DNA of 64,000 nt from Pseudisothecium myosuroides (GCA_951799445.1 OX637296.1:18848001-18912000); one strand, 5' to 3'; shown: positions 1 through 11,930, counted from the first letter of the stretch. Notes: a model not told the origin generated them from the sequence alone. Numbers and translations: made by a program.

Positions 1-1502
1 TGGAGTTTCACATTCTTTATGTCAACTTCTTTCATAATTAAGACCTTGGTCTCTAGTAGACCAAGCAGTTAAGCATGTGCAATTGTGAGAAACATGCACA
101 ATGTCATTGGATGCTTTGTAATCACCCAATAATTCTTGTATCAAACTCCATCTCATTCATTTGGAGTCAAATTCCCACTCTATCTTTTCAGATGCACATA
201 AAAAATCTCTGAACTTGAATGTGTCTACACAATTCCTTTCAATCCAATACAAACTTCACAAGATAAGTTTCCATGTTTGAAGGTGCTACAATTACAAACA
301 AAAATCTGAATCAAACTCGTTTAATGGAATCAATTATACCAGTCCTTGCTACTTCAGAGAATGGATGGAATTTAGAAAGTATGTACAATTTAAAATCTCT
401 ACAAAGGGGACAATACTTTGAGCCAAAATTTGGGGTCAACAGAATTTGCAGGGCCAATTTAGAAAATCAGCAAACAATAGAATTGGTATATATTTAAAAC
501 CACGAAACAAGGTCCAAAGTTGGATTACTGTTGCTAATATTGTATGATGATATCTCCATAAACTGGCTAGAGAAGATGTGGATCAAGGTTAGTTTTCATG
601 CCTTCAAACTACATATTTATTATTTTGTCGAAATGAGATGAACTGCTTGCACAACAATTAATGAGGTGCCCATTGATCTTATAACAAATTTAATCTTCAA
701 ATGATTACATTGTGAAATCATATTCTTGTCAAAAGTTTAACAATCACTTATCAAGATGCTAGGATCCTCCTGACACATGGAAAATTCAATAAGGATTCTT
801 AAAATCAAGCTCATTGTGCAAGAATTGATGATTTGTTAGCTTCTAATGGCAAGGATAAATTGACCTCCTCGCTTGTCCCCTTGGGAAAATGCTTCAATTC
901 ATATTTGCAATCAAAGGCCCCCAAATAGCTAGGAGAGGTGTAGAAGATAAATTAATCAAGCACAAAATAGGAAGGCTTTTTTTTGTAATTGAAACCCTAG
1001 AATGACTTGGGCCAGACGAGTGAAGGGGTCAGTTCACCCCAACCATCCTATAGCCTCATTTTTCTTCTAAAGTTGATTATTTTTCATATTAAAATCAAGT
1101 TCTATAAGCATTACTGTTCATCCAATACATCCTTGCTAGTCACGCAACTCACTATGCATTGTTTTCCATGTATGATATAACCAAACATTACATCTAAATT
1201 ACCAAACAAATAAACATCATAACAAAAGCCCAAATTCTTTACACAAAATCAAAGATGTCAAGTAGAACATAACCATTCACAATGGCATAATATAATATAC
1301 TAACCAACATATAAACAATAGTGAATTAGCCACCATTCATAGCCAACAAAGTTGGTAAATTGAAACCCAAAAAAATCTATAGCAAATCAGATAGTGAAAA
1401 AATCAACAATCCAAAACAAAATACTCAAGATAAAATCTAACATTTCAAAACTAACAAACTCAAAAATTTATAGTTTGTCAAAGTAGCAAGAATGTCTAGG
1501 TT
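1..1502. other. 3' flank of TNL1 (no gene); duplicated at 21600-22846 and 25770-26035
   Basis: No convincing gene is seen; short reading frames here lack recognisable motifs. The stretch aligns by eye with the 3' flank of TNL2. Positions 1-846 match 21600-22846, and 1246-1502 match 25770-26035. The intervening part of the second copy is enlarged by a MITE at 22381 and by mariner-related sequence. The similarity begins at the window edge, so the duplication probably extends to the left. Confidence 0.7.
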
Positions 1503-3245
1503 CTAAAAAATATTAATAACTACTATAGGACACATAACTCTAAGCTCCTGGATCTCATTCTCACTCAATGTAACTCCACAATCCTGCACGGAAAAAATTT
1601 CAAGATGCTTGCAACCACTCAAATTTGGAATGGTTGTCAAATTCCTACAAAAAAGGAGATAATTTTTTTTTAAAACGGTCAATGGCAACGTGCTTGTCAA
1701 TCTCAAACAACTCGTAATACTAAGCACTTGTAATTTGGGAAAGATGCTCAAATCTAGTACGTTTGGGAATGCCAGGTGTGTGAGAGTTAAACTTTGTAAG
1801 TTGCTTAATGTTCCACCACTTTGCAAATGCACCCCAATTGCTTCAAATGATACGTCCCTTGTTGTACTCCATCCATCCCACACTTGAAGATTCTTACACA
1901 ATAAAATGTGAAGATTCTCCAATCTTGTGGCATTGTGCATATTAGATAATCTCTCCAAAAGATTGCAACATTCTATGAGAGCCCAACATAATCCAATCAA
2001 GTCCTTTAAACCTTCCACATCCTTGAATTCGCAATGCTCCAACTGAATAGAACACAATCTTGTTAGCTTTGAGAGGCCAGCCAAGTTATCAATACCAGTG
2101 CAATTTACAATAGAGAGTCGCTCCAGATTCACCAAGCTATCAATACCCAATGATCCTTGAGGGCTCCATCCCTCAACTGTGAAAGACCGAAGTTTGGTCA
2201 AATTGTGTAGATCACAGAATCCTCCTATCTCATTGATGGAGATATAACATTCTTGCAAACTAATCAACTCACTCAATTCCATCACTGCTCAATTTAGTGA
2301 GCACTTTATTAAATCTAGAGCTTGCAAGTTTGTGAGTTTGCTCAAATTGGGCAACTCAACAAGATTAGGGCACACGTATACTCGAAGCTCCAACAAAGCA
2401 ACCAAATCACCCAAACCCAACAATGCTTGGATTGAGTTACATCTTGAAATGTTCAATTTCTTGAGATTTTTGAGCCCTTGAAAATTGGACAACACCTCAA
2501 GACTTGGACACCTAGATAGATTAAGTTCGTCCAACTTGACTAAGTCATCAATTCCATTGCAATCTTGCAAAGATTGACAACATACTAGATGAAGTTGTTG
2601 TAAGTTAGTCAATGAGGAGTTGCAAGATATGGAAACACCATCCAATCCATAGTAGGCAACATGTTGTAACAAACTTAGGTTGCTCAAATTTGGTAACTCA
2701 ATCTTCAAACTTTGACCACACGTTGATAGATTCAAGATTTGAAGGTTGGTTAAACCTCTAATTTCTTCAATAAATGCCATATTGCTTGGCACTTTGCAAA
2801 TCTACTCCAATAGACACAATTGCCTTAGCGATCCAAGTCCAAGTACTTCGCAATTAGATTGAATCAGGATTTTTAGACTCTTGAGATTATACACACCATT
2901 CAAATCCAATATATTGCCCTCCAAATTCACATATTGCATATGCACTGCCGTAAGGTTGGAGCAACAACTAAGATTCAAATGTATATTGTAAGGCCTTGAC
3001 ATTGTCCAAATCAATGATATTCTCTGTGCCCTCTTCCATGCACCGTTGCAGATATTGGAGTCTTTAATATATGAACCTTTGGAATCACTAAAATAAATCC
3101 ACCCTTCACAAATCCAACACCGAGATTTCAACTCTCCAACTTTGGTCTCCATTATAGAAAAATCTCGCCAAAGATCATGAATGCCAATCCTTGTGGTACC
3201 TTCTTCCAATTTCTGAATGAGTGATTTCCGCTTAAGACCCATCAA
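1503..3245 (-). pseudogene. TNL1 LRR exon, broken by two in-frame stops
   Basis: The exon begins after a TTGTAG acceptor and opens with a region containing RIGIHDLWRDF, the equivalent of the MHD motif that closes NB-ARC. Leucine-rich repeats of plant type follow (LxxLxxLxLxxCxxL). The frame is held throughout, but it is cut by TAG at 2802-2804, where TNL2 has a Trp codon, and by TGA at 2289-2291, next to an apparent 9-bp length difference. It ends at 1503-1505. Total length is 1743 nt, against 1737 in TNL2. Confidence 0.85.
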
Positions 3246-3421
3246 CTACAATCATTATACACACGATCAGTTGGCATGAGCTAAAATGTCTACTAATCAA
3301 CAAGATTCAATGTATTTCACCAAGAAAACTAATAAACATCACAATTCTTCAACAAGGGCCCTAATAAAATAATGACAAAATTGTACAAATAACAACTTCA
3401 AACCAAGCCTAAATTCCATAC

Positions 3422-4045
3422 CCGAGATTTGATATTTTTCCCGTGTATCATGCTCAACTACTGGAAGAGGTTACCTTTAATGCACAAAGGATGTGAAAAA
3501 CGAATAGCAAAAACTGCACAATCCATGAAGAGGAGCTTGTCTTCATCTTCCAATGCATCAAAACTCCTCAAGATGGAGAAGATGGGATGCTTATCATGTT
3601 TCTCTCGATATTGGTTGAAAATATCAATCTCTTCCAACTTCTCAAGCCATTGGCTTGGATCACTTCCAAGTTGTCCACCCAATACTTGCAGTGCCAAAGG
3701 ATGATAATGAGAAGTTGAGCCATCTCCTTTTCTAAAATAGCATTGATCAACACAATGGCGAATGAGTTGCTCATTGGTAGAGCTTTCACATGCAACTTCT
3801 CTTACAAACAATGATATGGCATCCTCCAACAATAACTCCGGCATCTCCATACATACACTCTCCTCAATGTTCAAATTTTGCAATTCTCCAAGTGAACGAG
3901 CTGTCACTATCACGATGCTGCTCTTTGCAAATCCTGCTCTCAATATCAGCTTGGTTTGCTCAACTATTTTATAAGATTCGAATACATTGTCCATGGCCAA
4001 TAGAATTTTTTGATTCTTGATGTCATTCTTGATTCTATACTTGCA
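3422..4045 (-). pseudogene. TNL1 NB-ARC exon (kinase-2, RNBS-B, GLPL) with one stop
   Basis: The exon is 624 nt, the same length as its TNL2 partner. Motifs in order are KILLAMDNV (kinase-2/Walker B), SSIVIVTARS (RNBS-B) and HPLALQVLGG (GLPL). The stop TAG at 3458-3460 sits where TNL2 has a Trp codon, 12 codons before the donor. The donor is at 3421-3420 (CGG/GTATGG). Confidence 0.85.
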
Positions 4046-4257
4046 CTGCAAGCATCAAAAATGCATCCATAGTTATTACCATTGATCTATTCTATATAAC
4101 ATTTATTAATATCATAAATTAAATTCAAGTTTAGTACTACTATCTCTATCCAAAAATATAAACCTATATACATGGATCACAAAAGAGATTACATGAAAAT
4201 GAGATCAAACTTTAAACAAAGGAATTTCTTTGTACATTTAGAAGAATGAGATCAAAC

Positions 4258-4534
4258 CTCATGAAAGTCAAGTCCCTCCATTTGCTCATGCTTTATGCCA
4301 GTCAATCTCTTCAATATCTCTCGTAGCATGTGCAATTCATCCGCAACTCCAAACTTAACTCCAAACTCAACATGACAAACTCGACCATGGAACTCTTCAA
4401 AATAGTGATTACATAAAGTCATACAAGTTGTGCTTTTCCCAATCCCTCCCACTCCATCCCACTCCATATAGCCCCAAGACTCGAACTTCATAGCATTTTG
4501 ATAACTCCAAGCCTCCAATCTTCTCATCAATAGT
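4258..4534 (-). pseudogene. TNL1 P-loop exon with 10-bp frameshifting tandem duplication
   Basis: The exon contains GVGGIGKST (Walker A). Its length is 277 nt: the 255 nt of the TNL2 exon, plus a 12-nt in-frame insertion (four residues around VEFGVKFGVADEL), plus 10 nt. The extra 10 nt are two adjacent copies of tcccactcca (plus strand) at 4447-4456 and 4457-4466. The sequence upstream of the repeat matches TNL2 in one frame, and the P-loop and everything downstream match in another. The acceptor is ..GGTAG at 4535 and the donor is GAG/GTTTGA at 4257. Confidence 0.88.
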
Positions 4535-5131
4535 CTACCAAAGACAATGTTTGATTGCAACAAATTAGAGTTCTAATAAATGTTCCAAAAAGGTCACCTA
4601 CATATCCTCACTAAATGAAGTTCCAAATTGCAACTTATTTGTAATGTGATGCATAACAAACTAGGAACATTGGCTATCATTTTGACACAAGAGTTGTGAA
4701 GTGGTGAATGTGAGAAGTTCTACAAAAATAATTAATACTAAGAACTTCAAATTAATATTTGAACTGAAAAATTGCATTACAAGTCCTTGTAGCCAACTTT
4801 AGAGATGACAAAGAGAAGTTAGTAAACTATGATAAAAGCAAATATTCACTTTGACAAATGCAACTCCATGAGGGATAGCACATTAAGCACTCTAAAAATA
4901 CATAAAATTACTACAATAAGCATGCAACAACAAATACAAAGGACATGAAGTCTATATGCATGCATAGAATGTCCCCCACTCAATCAAAGCATGTCCATAT
5001 CCTTTCAAAACCAATCCTTTACATCAAATACTTCTTGGCCATGTGAACGTGGACACAAAATGACATCGACCCTTACTTGAGAAATGATAGGTCCACATGA
5101 AAATCTTGCATCCAATCTGCACGTTACATAC

Positions 5132-5828
5132 CTTGCACATGCGAGATTTTCCTTGGACATGAGAATCATCACACCATGTTTCTGGTGGAACTTCTTTACA
5201 AATGGCATCCACAATATCTTCTCGGCACTTCACTTCATCCCAACCACAAAGGGAAACACTATTGATGTATCCAAACACTTTAAAAACAGACATCCAATCT
5301 TCAAGGATTATTCTCTGATCTTCCTTGGCCCACTTCTCCCACAATGAAAACCATCGATCATGGTTCTCTCTCTCACGACATTGTTCGCGGGTCAAGCCCA
5401 AGAACACAGGCATAATAATTAGACTTGGATCATGACCCTTTCTCTTCACCAAAGCAGACAACTCCAACATCGGCCACTTGGTCCTGGAAAAGAAGTCCTC
5501 GGACAAAACCACCACTGCAACCTGACATTGCTCAATCGCTTTGAAGATTGCATTGGGAAAATCACATCCAATAGATAAACTTGTCCGAAGTACATCAAAA
5601 AAAGGGTATCTATCATATCTTTCAATATCCTTGCACAACTGCTTCACAAAGCTCTTTTGAGCGCCACTGTGGCCGAGGAAGATCTTATGCTTGGGCTCAG
5701 GTCGAGTTTCAAGCAACGGAAGGCAAAGAAGAAGCCCATCCGTGCTGTGTAATTGGTCCCTGCAGCTGGTTTGCCCGCCCATACCATAAGGAATGATGAG
5801 GAGCTGACTTTCAGAATGGTTCTCACCC
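5132..5828 (-). pseudogene. TNL1 TIR exon (open frame)
   Basis: This 697-nt exon encodes an uninterrupted TIR domain. It begins at HKIFLGHSG (strand A), continues through DRYPFFDVLRTSL and VAVVVLSEDFFSRTKWPMLEL, and then LIIMPVFLGLTREQ. The Glu in WPMLEL aligns with the position of the catalytic Glu known from plant TIR NADases. The exon ends in a complete AAG codon at a consensus donor (GTATGT). The acceptor is TGTGTAG just above 5828. The length fixes the ancestral phase (1 + 696 nt) and identifies the TNL2 exon as the one with an extra base. Confidence 0.85.
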
Positions 5829-6122
5829 CTACACACCAAAAGGCAAACACCAAAGCACAGATGCAGTCTGTCATTTGCCAAAAACGTACAAGGGCTTTGC
5901 TTCCTTACACATGCAGTGCAAGCACATTCAAGTGTAAACTCATTATGCAAATTGGCTAATGCAGTAGAAATTCAAATGAAGAGCAATCGATAGACAAATG
6001 ATATAAACAAACTCAACACTTCAAATGCCCTCCCAAATATATCCCTCTCATGTGAGCGGATTTAAACCATACATAGAACTGCACAATGATGTAGCAATCG
6101 AACCTGTTGACAATGCTGCTAC

Positions 6123-6307
6123 CAGGAAGCGTAGACTTGATGCCGCTGCGACTGAGCAAGACCTTGCGCTCAGGCTCTGGTGGATTTTCATACAACAAAA
6201 GTCGAAGACCAAGCCCATCCGTGCCTCTTAATTGATCCCTGAAGCTTGTTTGGGCACCCGCACCATCAGGAATCACTCGACGCTTACTTTCAAGAAGTTC
6301 CTCATCC
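6123..6307 (-). pseudogene. Tandemly duplicated partial TIR exon upstream of TNL1
   Basis: This exon-like unit resembles the beginning of the TIR exon: a GAQTSFRDQL..TDGLGL stretch, then PEPERKVLLSRSG, which corresponds to PEPKHKIFLGHSG. After strand A the sequence switches to one resembling the end of exon 1, with the GTAGCAGC donor. It therefore looks like an unequal tandem duplication of the exon 1 to TIR-start segment (unit about 490 bp). It has an acceptor (ATATGTAG) and a donor. Its phase does not fit inclusion between exon 1 and the full TIR exon. TNL2 has the same arrangement (30684-30867), so the duplication predates the split. Confidence 0.65.
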
Positions 6308-6602
6308 CTACATATGAAAAAGCGAACACCAAATCACCAATGCAGTTTGTTAGTTGCCAAGAGTACGCAAAGGTCTACTGGTTTACACACGCACCTTCAG
6401 TTTCCATTCCGAACTTGTCATTCAAAGTGGTCAATTCAATACAAATTCGAAGTAACAGAAATCAATACTAAAAACAAATAAGCCAAGCCGTCACTTCAAA
6501 TGCCCTCTCCGAAAAGTTGTATCCTTCTGATATGCATGGATCAAAAACATGCATATGGCTACACAATGAGGTAGCAATCCAACCTCGTGACAATGCTGCT
6601 AC

Positions 6603-6618
6603 GGGGGAGTGTACCCAT
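6603..6618 (-). pseudogene. TNL1 first coding exon (16 nt)
   Basis: The candidate start ATG at 6618 lies in a strong context (GGCACCATGG). It is followed by four codons and a GTAGCAGC donor. One base is missing at the donor compared with TNL2 (CCCCCG/GT there, CCCCC/GT here), so splicing to the TIR exon is out of phase. The start was chosen for its context and for the exact phase fit in TNL2. Confidence 0.55.
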
Positions 6619-8480
6619 GGTGCCGCCACCTCGTTCCAGAGGATGCGTCAGCGCGGCCTCGAGTCAGAGTGTAAAATCATAGTTATTGCTCCCCAGTCCT
6701 CACAAACTGGTGCTGATGAACGACCGTGCCTTCCACAATGCCGAACAGAGAACTGCAGTCAGGAAAGAGGAGAATAAAATAGCTCAGATAGGTAAAAGGA
6801 AAACTCTGAGCTGGAATAAATAAATCATCCACATACGCTTAGATGTAATAAACGCGAGCTCAAACCGCTTCGCTGAGGAGGATGGCTTATTCTTTGTGCG
6901 GGTTGAACTCCGGCAGCCTTTCCGATGCAAGCATGTGGCCAAAGACAATAAAGGGACTGCTGAATTGAAATGACCCAAGACGATGGTTCAAGAACATGAA
7001 TCTATACTGCCGCATATATGAACTACACAAACCTGGAATCTGTGTTCTGCTGCACCCAGTACAAAGATGGATACTCTAACAGCTAGAAATATCATACACG
7101 AAGGGAAGACAAAATATAAAAACAATGAGCAAGCTATCCGGAGAGTGCCAACCCACATGATCCACTCTTGATGGAACCCTGATGTCGAGACCTCCGTCCC
7201 CAAAAGATTTAGCAGATTCCCGACTATTTGGCACTTCAAAATAGAGACTGCGGTGATTTCGCTCCTAACATACACCTGAACAAACAAACCAAAGAATCAA
7301 CAATCGGATCAAACACAAAATCCTTGTTCATCAGACTAGCAACACCACAACAGGGGAAACAAGCGAGAATACCTCCTACTTCGGCTGACTAACAGAAAAG
7401 CTTCGCGGATTACAGTGAGCATGAGAGGCAAATGACCAGTTCGCTGGTATCGCATCACAGGAACGCTCCGCAAAGCTTTGTCCCTCCGAAATCAAGATGA
7501 TGGTCACACCACACCCGCTGTCCGTCGGTTTCCCTGCAAAGAAAGCTGGATATCAAACGCGAGCTAACGGAGATCCAAGCAAGGACGGCAAAACGGAAGG
7601 TACACCACAGACAAACAGAGTCCCCAACTGTAATACAACTTCGCAGGTGCTAGAAACCCCAGCTTACCGACAAACCGAGTCACCAACGCTACAGTGCGTG
7701 TTGATGAAATCCTAGTGTTGATCCACTATTCATGAAACCCCCAATTTCAAAGACCATCATCCGCCAAGATTTCCTCGATTCCCGACTGTTTTGCACTAGA
7801 GAATTGATACTGCGAGGATTTAGCTCCCTGACATACACCTGAACAAACAAGCCAGAGAATCAGCGGTAGAATCAAACACAAAAAACCTTGTAATCAGAAT
7901 AGCAAGAATACAACAAGGGAATGCGAGAATACCTCCTAATTGGGTTGCTCAGTCAAAACCTGTCACTGAGTACCGTGAGCCAGTGAGAAAATGTCCACCT
8001 CGCTAGTATCACAACACAAAAACACGACGCCAAGCTTCGTCCCTTGTCGTGTGCCTCAGTCAAAAGTCAATACCCAAGATGATGGGTCCCAACCCAGCCA
8101 CTGCTGGTTTCGATACAGGACCGTCAAAGTTTCTCACCACAATTCAAGGCGAAGAAAGTTGAATCTTAACTTAGACTCGAGCTCAAGCAAATGCAAGCAA
8201 GGGCGGCAAAACGGAACACAGCAGACCGACGTAAGTTAAGTTAATCCCCGACTGAAACGCAACTTCGTAACGCGGGTGGTCGAACCCCCGAGGAACTAAG
8301 TCACCAACGCTACAGTGCAGTGACCCAACGGCACACGCAACTGCACGCAAGTCCAGAAAGGAACGCAAGAAGTTCAGGGATTTGGGGGGCGATTCACACA
8401 AAGGTAGGAGGCTCATGAACCATCTGAGAGCTGTTTGCCATTTTGGGGAAGCTAAACTCCTTGAAACTCCTTGAAACAAT
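6619..8480 (-). promoter_or_regulatory. GC-richer 5' region (promoter/5' UTR) of TNL1, duplicated at TNL2
   Basis: This stretch is visibly richer in G+C than its surroundings and strongly similar to 31172-32950 upstream of TNL2. No recognisable protein is encoded. Short open frames (for example 6988-7287, minus strand) show no family motifs. Position and conservation suggest promoter plus spliced 5' leader. No TATA box was identified with confidence. Confidence 0.5.
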
Positions 8481-8714
8481 TCTCAGTAAATTTAAATAGG
8501 AAGAAACATGGAATTCGCATCTAACCCAAGTCGTTTCATATTTTGTGGACCTTTGTGGAATTAGTTAGGACTAAATTTTTGAAGTTGAAACACATTGGTC
8601 ACTAAAAGCGGCCACCTCCAAAAATGTACACTGCTGGTACATAGAAGAAAGCAAAATGTACCTCTGTGCCATGATTGGTTTTAAAACCCAGTTGCTTTTA
8701 GAGCAGACTACCTT
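8401..8714. mobile_element. MITE of the GGTAG-ended family
   Basis: The ends are AAGGTAGGAG at 8401 and AGCAGACTACCTT at 8702-8714. The interior (TGAAACA...GTCGTTTCATATTTT...) recurs at 17411-17737 and 49446-49729, and a related sequence lies at 33750-34020. It is non-coding. Confidence 0.5.
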
Positions 8715-9659
8715 ATGTCCCAAGTCCCAACTTTCTCTAGACGTAGTGTAAAACTTGAAGTTGTGACTTGTGAGGTTGGAGGTCATGAAGTGTTCATTTT
8801 CTAGCTGATTCATAATTTTGGAGAGTTTGATTTCTTGAAATATTTCTCAATAGGTTTTCCTTGAAAGATAAATGGAATTGACATCTAATCCAAATTGTTT
8901 CATATTTTTTGGACCTTCATGGAATTAGTCATGAATAATGGAGTTAGAGCTACATAGGGTACTAAATGTGCCCACCCCCTAATATGTTCATTGCATTTTG
9001 TGCATCCAAGAAAACAATATACAACTTTGTAATAGAGAACGCTTTTAAATCCTAGTCACTTTATGGACTTTCTACCTTATTGTATTGTTGCCTCAAAGCA
9101 TCTACACCTTTGCAATGCAATGATATCATACATGGCCAAATGAGATTGAAAGAACTATTAGTCTTCAAAATAAGGTAATTGCACCTAATTGTGACTACTC
9201 TTTAGATGTCACTTGGAATTGCTTTTCGGAGCCTAACCTAGCATTTTAAATGAACGCTCTTTATGTATGCGAAGTACTTAAAGTGGTTGCAGTTATCTCT
9301 CTCTCTCTCTTGACTTGTTGCTAAAACACCTCCCTACAAATCCTTGTTTCAAATATATTACCTCTATTCATGTGAGTTTTTGGTCACTTTTGAATTCACC
9401 TATTTTCAGCACTAAAACAACTCATAGTTTCTAGATAGACAAAATGTCCAAATAATGCATAAGAAGAAAATCTACAATATCCAGGTTCTAACATCCAATA
9501 AGATCCGACAAAGGAATTGACAATAAATAATAGGAACAATGTTCAATCGCTAATTTAGAAGCATCTTGGCATAGTTAACTTTATTTAAAAGGAATTAAAT
9601 CCATTGAATCAAAGCTTTGTAAGTTTTATCCTACTCTCTATTTGTGATTGGTTGAATAA
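8715..9659. other. Distal 5' flank of TNL1, no gene
   Basis: No coding potential was recognised. The stretch aligns with 33744-34158 and 35240-36033 of the second copy. Two insertions in that copy are absent here: the 1.08-kb foldback near 9125, and a TTAA element whose empty site is the single TTAA at 9278-9281. Confidence 0.6.
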
Positions 9660-10583
9660 CCCCTAAAGGACCAAATTGCCGTATTTTGTCAACAGAACAA
9701 TTTTGGGCAGCTCACTACAAATGGAAATTTTTTTCTTTCAAATTTTCATACAACATGTGCTTAAGGAATAGCTCTAAGGCCCAACAATTTTCATTACTTT
9801 TGACTACATGGCTAAAAAGTTATTGTATGATGTGTAACTTTTATTCTCAGTCGGGTAATTTGGGCAAATAAAAAAAATCACTTTTTTCAAAAACAAAAAT
9901 TTGAAATTGGTTTTCTAGATTTATATGTATGTGAGAAACTTTGAACCATTCCATTTTGATCAATGAGATGAAAGTTTTGAGGAGTTTTAGTTTGCGGGCA
10001 AGTTTGGATTCTCTACACTTATATAAACCTTGAAGTTGTTTATTTCACTCAACTTTCAGTATTTTTGGAAAAAAAATCATAGGATGTAACATTGGATGTT
10101 ATTATTGACATAAAAACTCAAATTGTTTTATTGGACGTCCATTAAAATTCGTCTCCTAAAATCCGTACTCGTCACCTAAAACGTGAATTTCTTATAGTGT
10201 ACTTACTATTTTTTATCTATATGTTGTATGATTCCAAATGATCTGAAAATTTTCAAGCATGTAGCCAACTTGCTTTGAAGAGTGAATCCAAAGAAGCACC
10301 ACCATTTTGGACATTTTTTCATACAAATGTGACCTTGTGAAGTGTAGTGCTCGTTTTTTCGGGGGCCGAAAAAAAGACTTTTGTCAGTTCAAACGTTAAC
10401 ATCTTGCAATCTACACGGTGAAAATTTTCTAAATTTTTTTTCACGTATTTTTAAACCAATGTACTACAAGATTCTACGGTTACATGTGTTCAAAAATGTT
10501 TTTTTCCTAAAATTTGTTACTTGTACTAGAAATGGCAGTTTTGGAGCGTTTTTGGTGAAAACATAGTCAAGGAACTTTAGCGG
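9660..10583. mobile_element. TTAA-targeting non-autonomous TIR element A (924 bp)
   Basis: The element starts CCCCTAAAGGACC after ATAA (a decayed TTAA, 9656-9659). It ends GGAACTTTAGCGG before TTAA (10584-10587). The corresponding site in the second TNL copy (36030-36033) has one TTAA and no insert. The right-hand half matches element B (37003-40042). No transposase is encoded. TTAA duplication with CCC-type ends is characteristic of the piggyBac superfamily; the assignment is inferred from ends and target site only. Confidence 0.75.
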
Positions 10584-11930
10584 TTAAATATTTACAAGAC
10601 ACATTTGGTGTACAAGGGTGAAGATGCTTTAAGCAATGGAGAGCTCTTCAAATATAGATGTGAAATATTTGACTTTTGATCTAGGTGTATAAGGGTGCAG
10701 ATGCTCTTCTATATGACTGATGGTATGTATAACCAAAATTGACACCTAAAATGTTCAAATTGCATTCATTTCAAGTAACAATTTTGGATGCATGTATCTT
10801 ATTCTTGTTTATATGCTCTTGAAAATTCTAGCACTATTTCTTCAAAGTTTTATTTAAATGCAATAGCGAAGACAAGTTTGTTGGTTTGAACCAATCAGTG
10901 GCTAATCTTTATAACTCAATAGAAGAGAAATGAGACCAACGAAGAGTCATATCAGGGTTGTTCACCAAGCTGTGAACCAACCCATTGTTGGTTTGAATAG
11001 TGAATAATAATGATAATAAAACAATAATAAATAATTCAAAAAATAAAACAAAATTATTTTAAATTTTATTAAATAATATTATCTGATATGGCAATGTCCC
11101 TAATACATCAAATTCCCGATGTAGCAAAGTTTTCAATCATTTGTAAATTAAAGGTGTTTTTTTCATTTTATTTTTTCAATTAAATTCTTTTTATCATGTC
11201 ATTAAATTGTCCTACGCAATTGAGGCCTTGCAATTTGCTAATATTACTTTTTTTAAATTTTCTTTGAGGCCACAATTTCTTGTTGTCTAGGAACTCACGA
11301 TCTTGTTCACACCTTGTAGTGCCCCTTCTTTGACACCTTGCACTCCAAAGAATCTTGATATTTTAAGTTTGGTATGTATTGTTCCGAGGTTTACAACTTA
11401 CTGTATGCTACACTAAACTTCATCTGGTTTTGCATCTTGAAGCTCGAAATATAGGGGGATTGTTAAAAACTTTTGTACACTTTGTTGCATTTTGAATTAT
11501 TTCATAACATTGTTTTTCAGATAGCATTGGTTTCTATAATATTAATAAAGACCCAAGATTAACCTCTAATGCCTCAAGCAACCATTTTTTGGTTGTTGTC
11601 CCTCTTTTTTGAGCTTCCATTCTCAAATTTTGAGTTTTCTTAAAAACAAAATTAATTCTAGAAATAGATTGTGTTGTAAATCCAATGGTGATAGTTTCAT
11701 CAAATTTTGAATTAAACTCCCCCTTTTGAAATTTTTCAAAGTTAAGTGCTATAGTGCAATTTAGAGCTCTTTGGGGGTTTTCAGTTTGGACATGGACTAA
11801 AAAATCAATCAACAAATGTGATTCTTGCCCACCTCAAAAAAGTCAGATCCAAGGAGTTCAAGGCAAAGACAAGTTTCCCATTCTTGATTTTCTTACAAAT
11901 ACTACTCTCATTTTAGTGATTACCATGCAA
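10584..11930. other. Distal 5' flank, direct duplicate of 36030-36998 and 40047-40400
   Basis: No gene is seen. Similarity with the second copy continues to about 11930, where the direct duplication stops and the inverted duplication (partner 57275-62960) begins. TCAA at 11574-11577 is the empty counterpart of the TTAA carrying element B. Confidence 0.6.

Larger units (their letters stand above)
1503..6618 (-). pseudogene. TNL1: TIR-NBS-LRR disease-resistance receptor pseudogene
   Basis: This gene belongs to the TNL class of intracellular plant immune receptors, in which TIR is the signalling domain, NB-ARC the nucleotide switch and LRRs the sensor. Five exon remnants lie in the same order and phase as in TNL2: 6603-6618, 5132-5828 (TIR), 4258-4534 (P-loop), 3422-4045 (kinase-2 to GLPL) and 1503-3245 (LRR). 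Splice sites are recognisable, for example donor AAG/GTATGT at 5131. The lesions are: exon 1 is 16 nt, against 17 in TNL2; a 10-bp tandem duplication (4447-4466) shifts the frame at the P-loop; a TAG at 3458-3460 replaces a Trp codon; a TAG lies at 2802-2804; and a TGA lies at 2289-2291. Length and order are otherwise conserved, which suggests fairly recent loss of function. Short transcripts, such as TIR-only products, are not excluded. Confidence 0.88.

Noticed and set aside
6123..6307. A genuine alternative TIR exon for TNL1/TNL2
   Set aside because: Splice signals exist, but the phase does not join to the full TIR exon, and the TNL2 version has an early stop. I kept it as a duplicated relict.
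6988..7287. 99-codon minus-strand frame upstream of TNL1
   Set aside because: Its counterpart upstream of TNL2 does not keep a similar frame, so it is probably non-coding leader or promoter.
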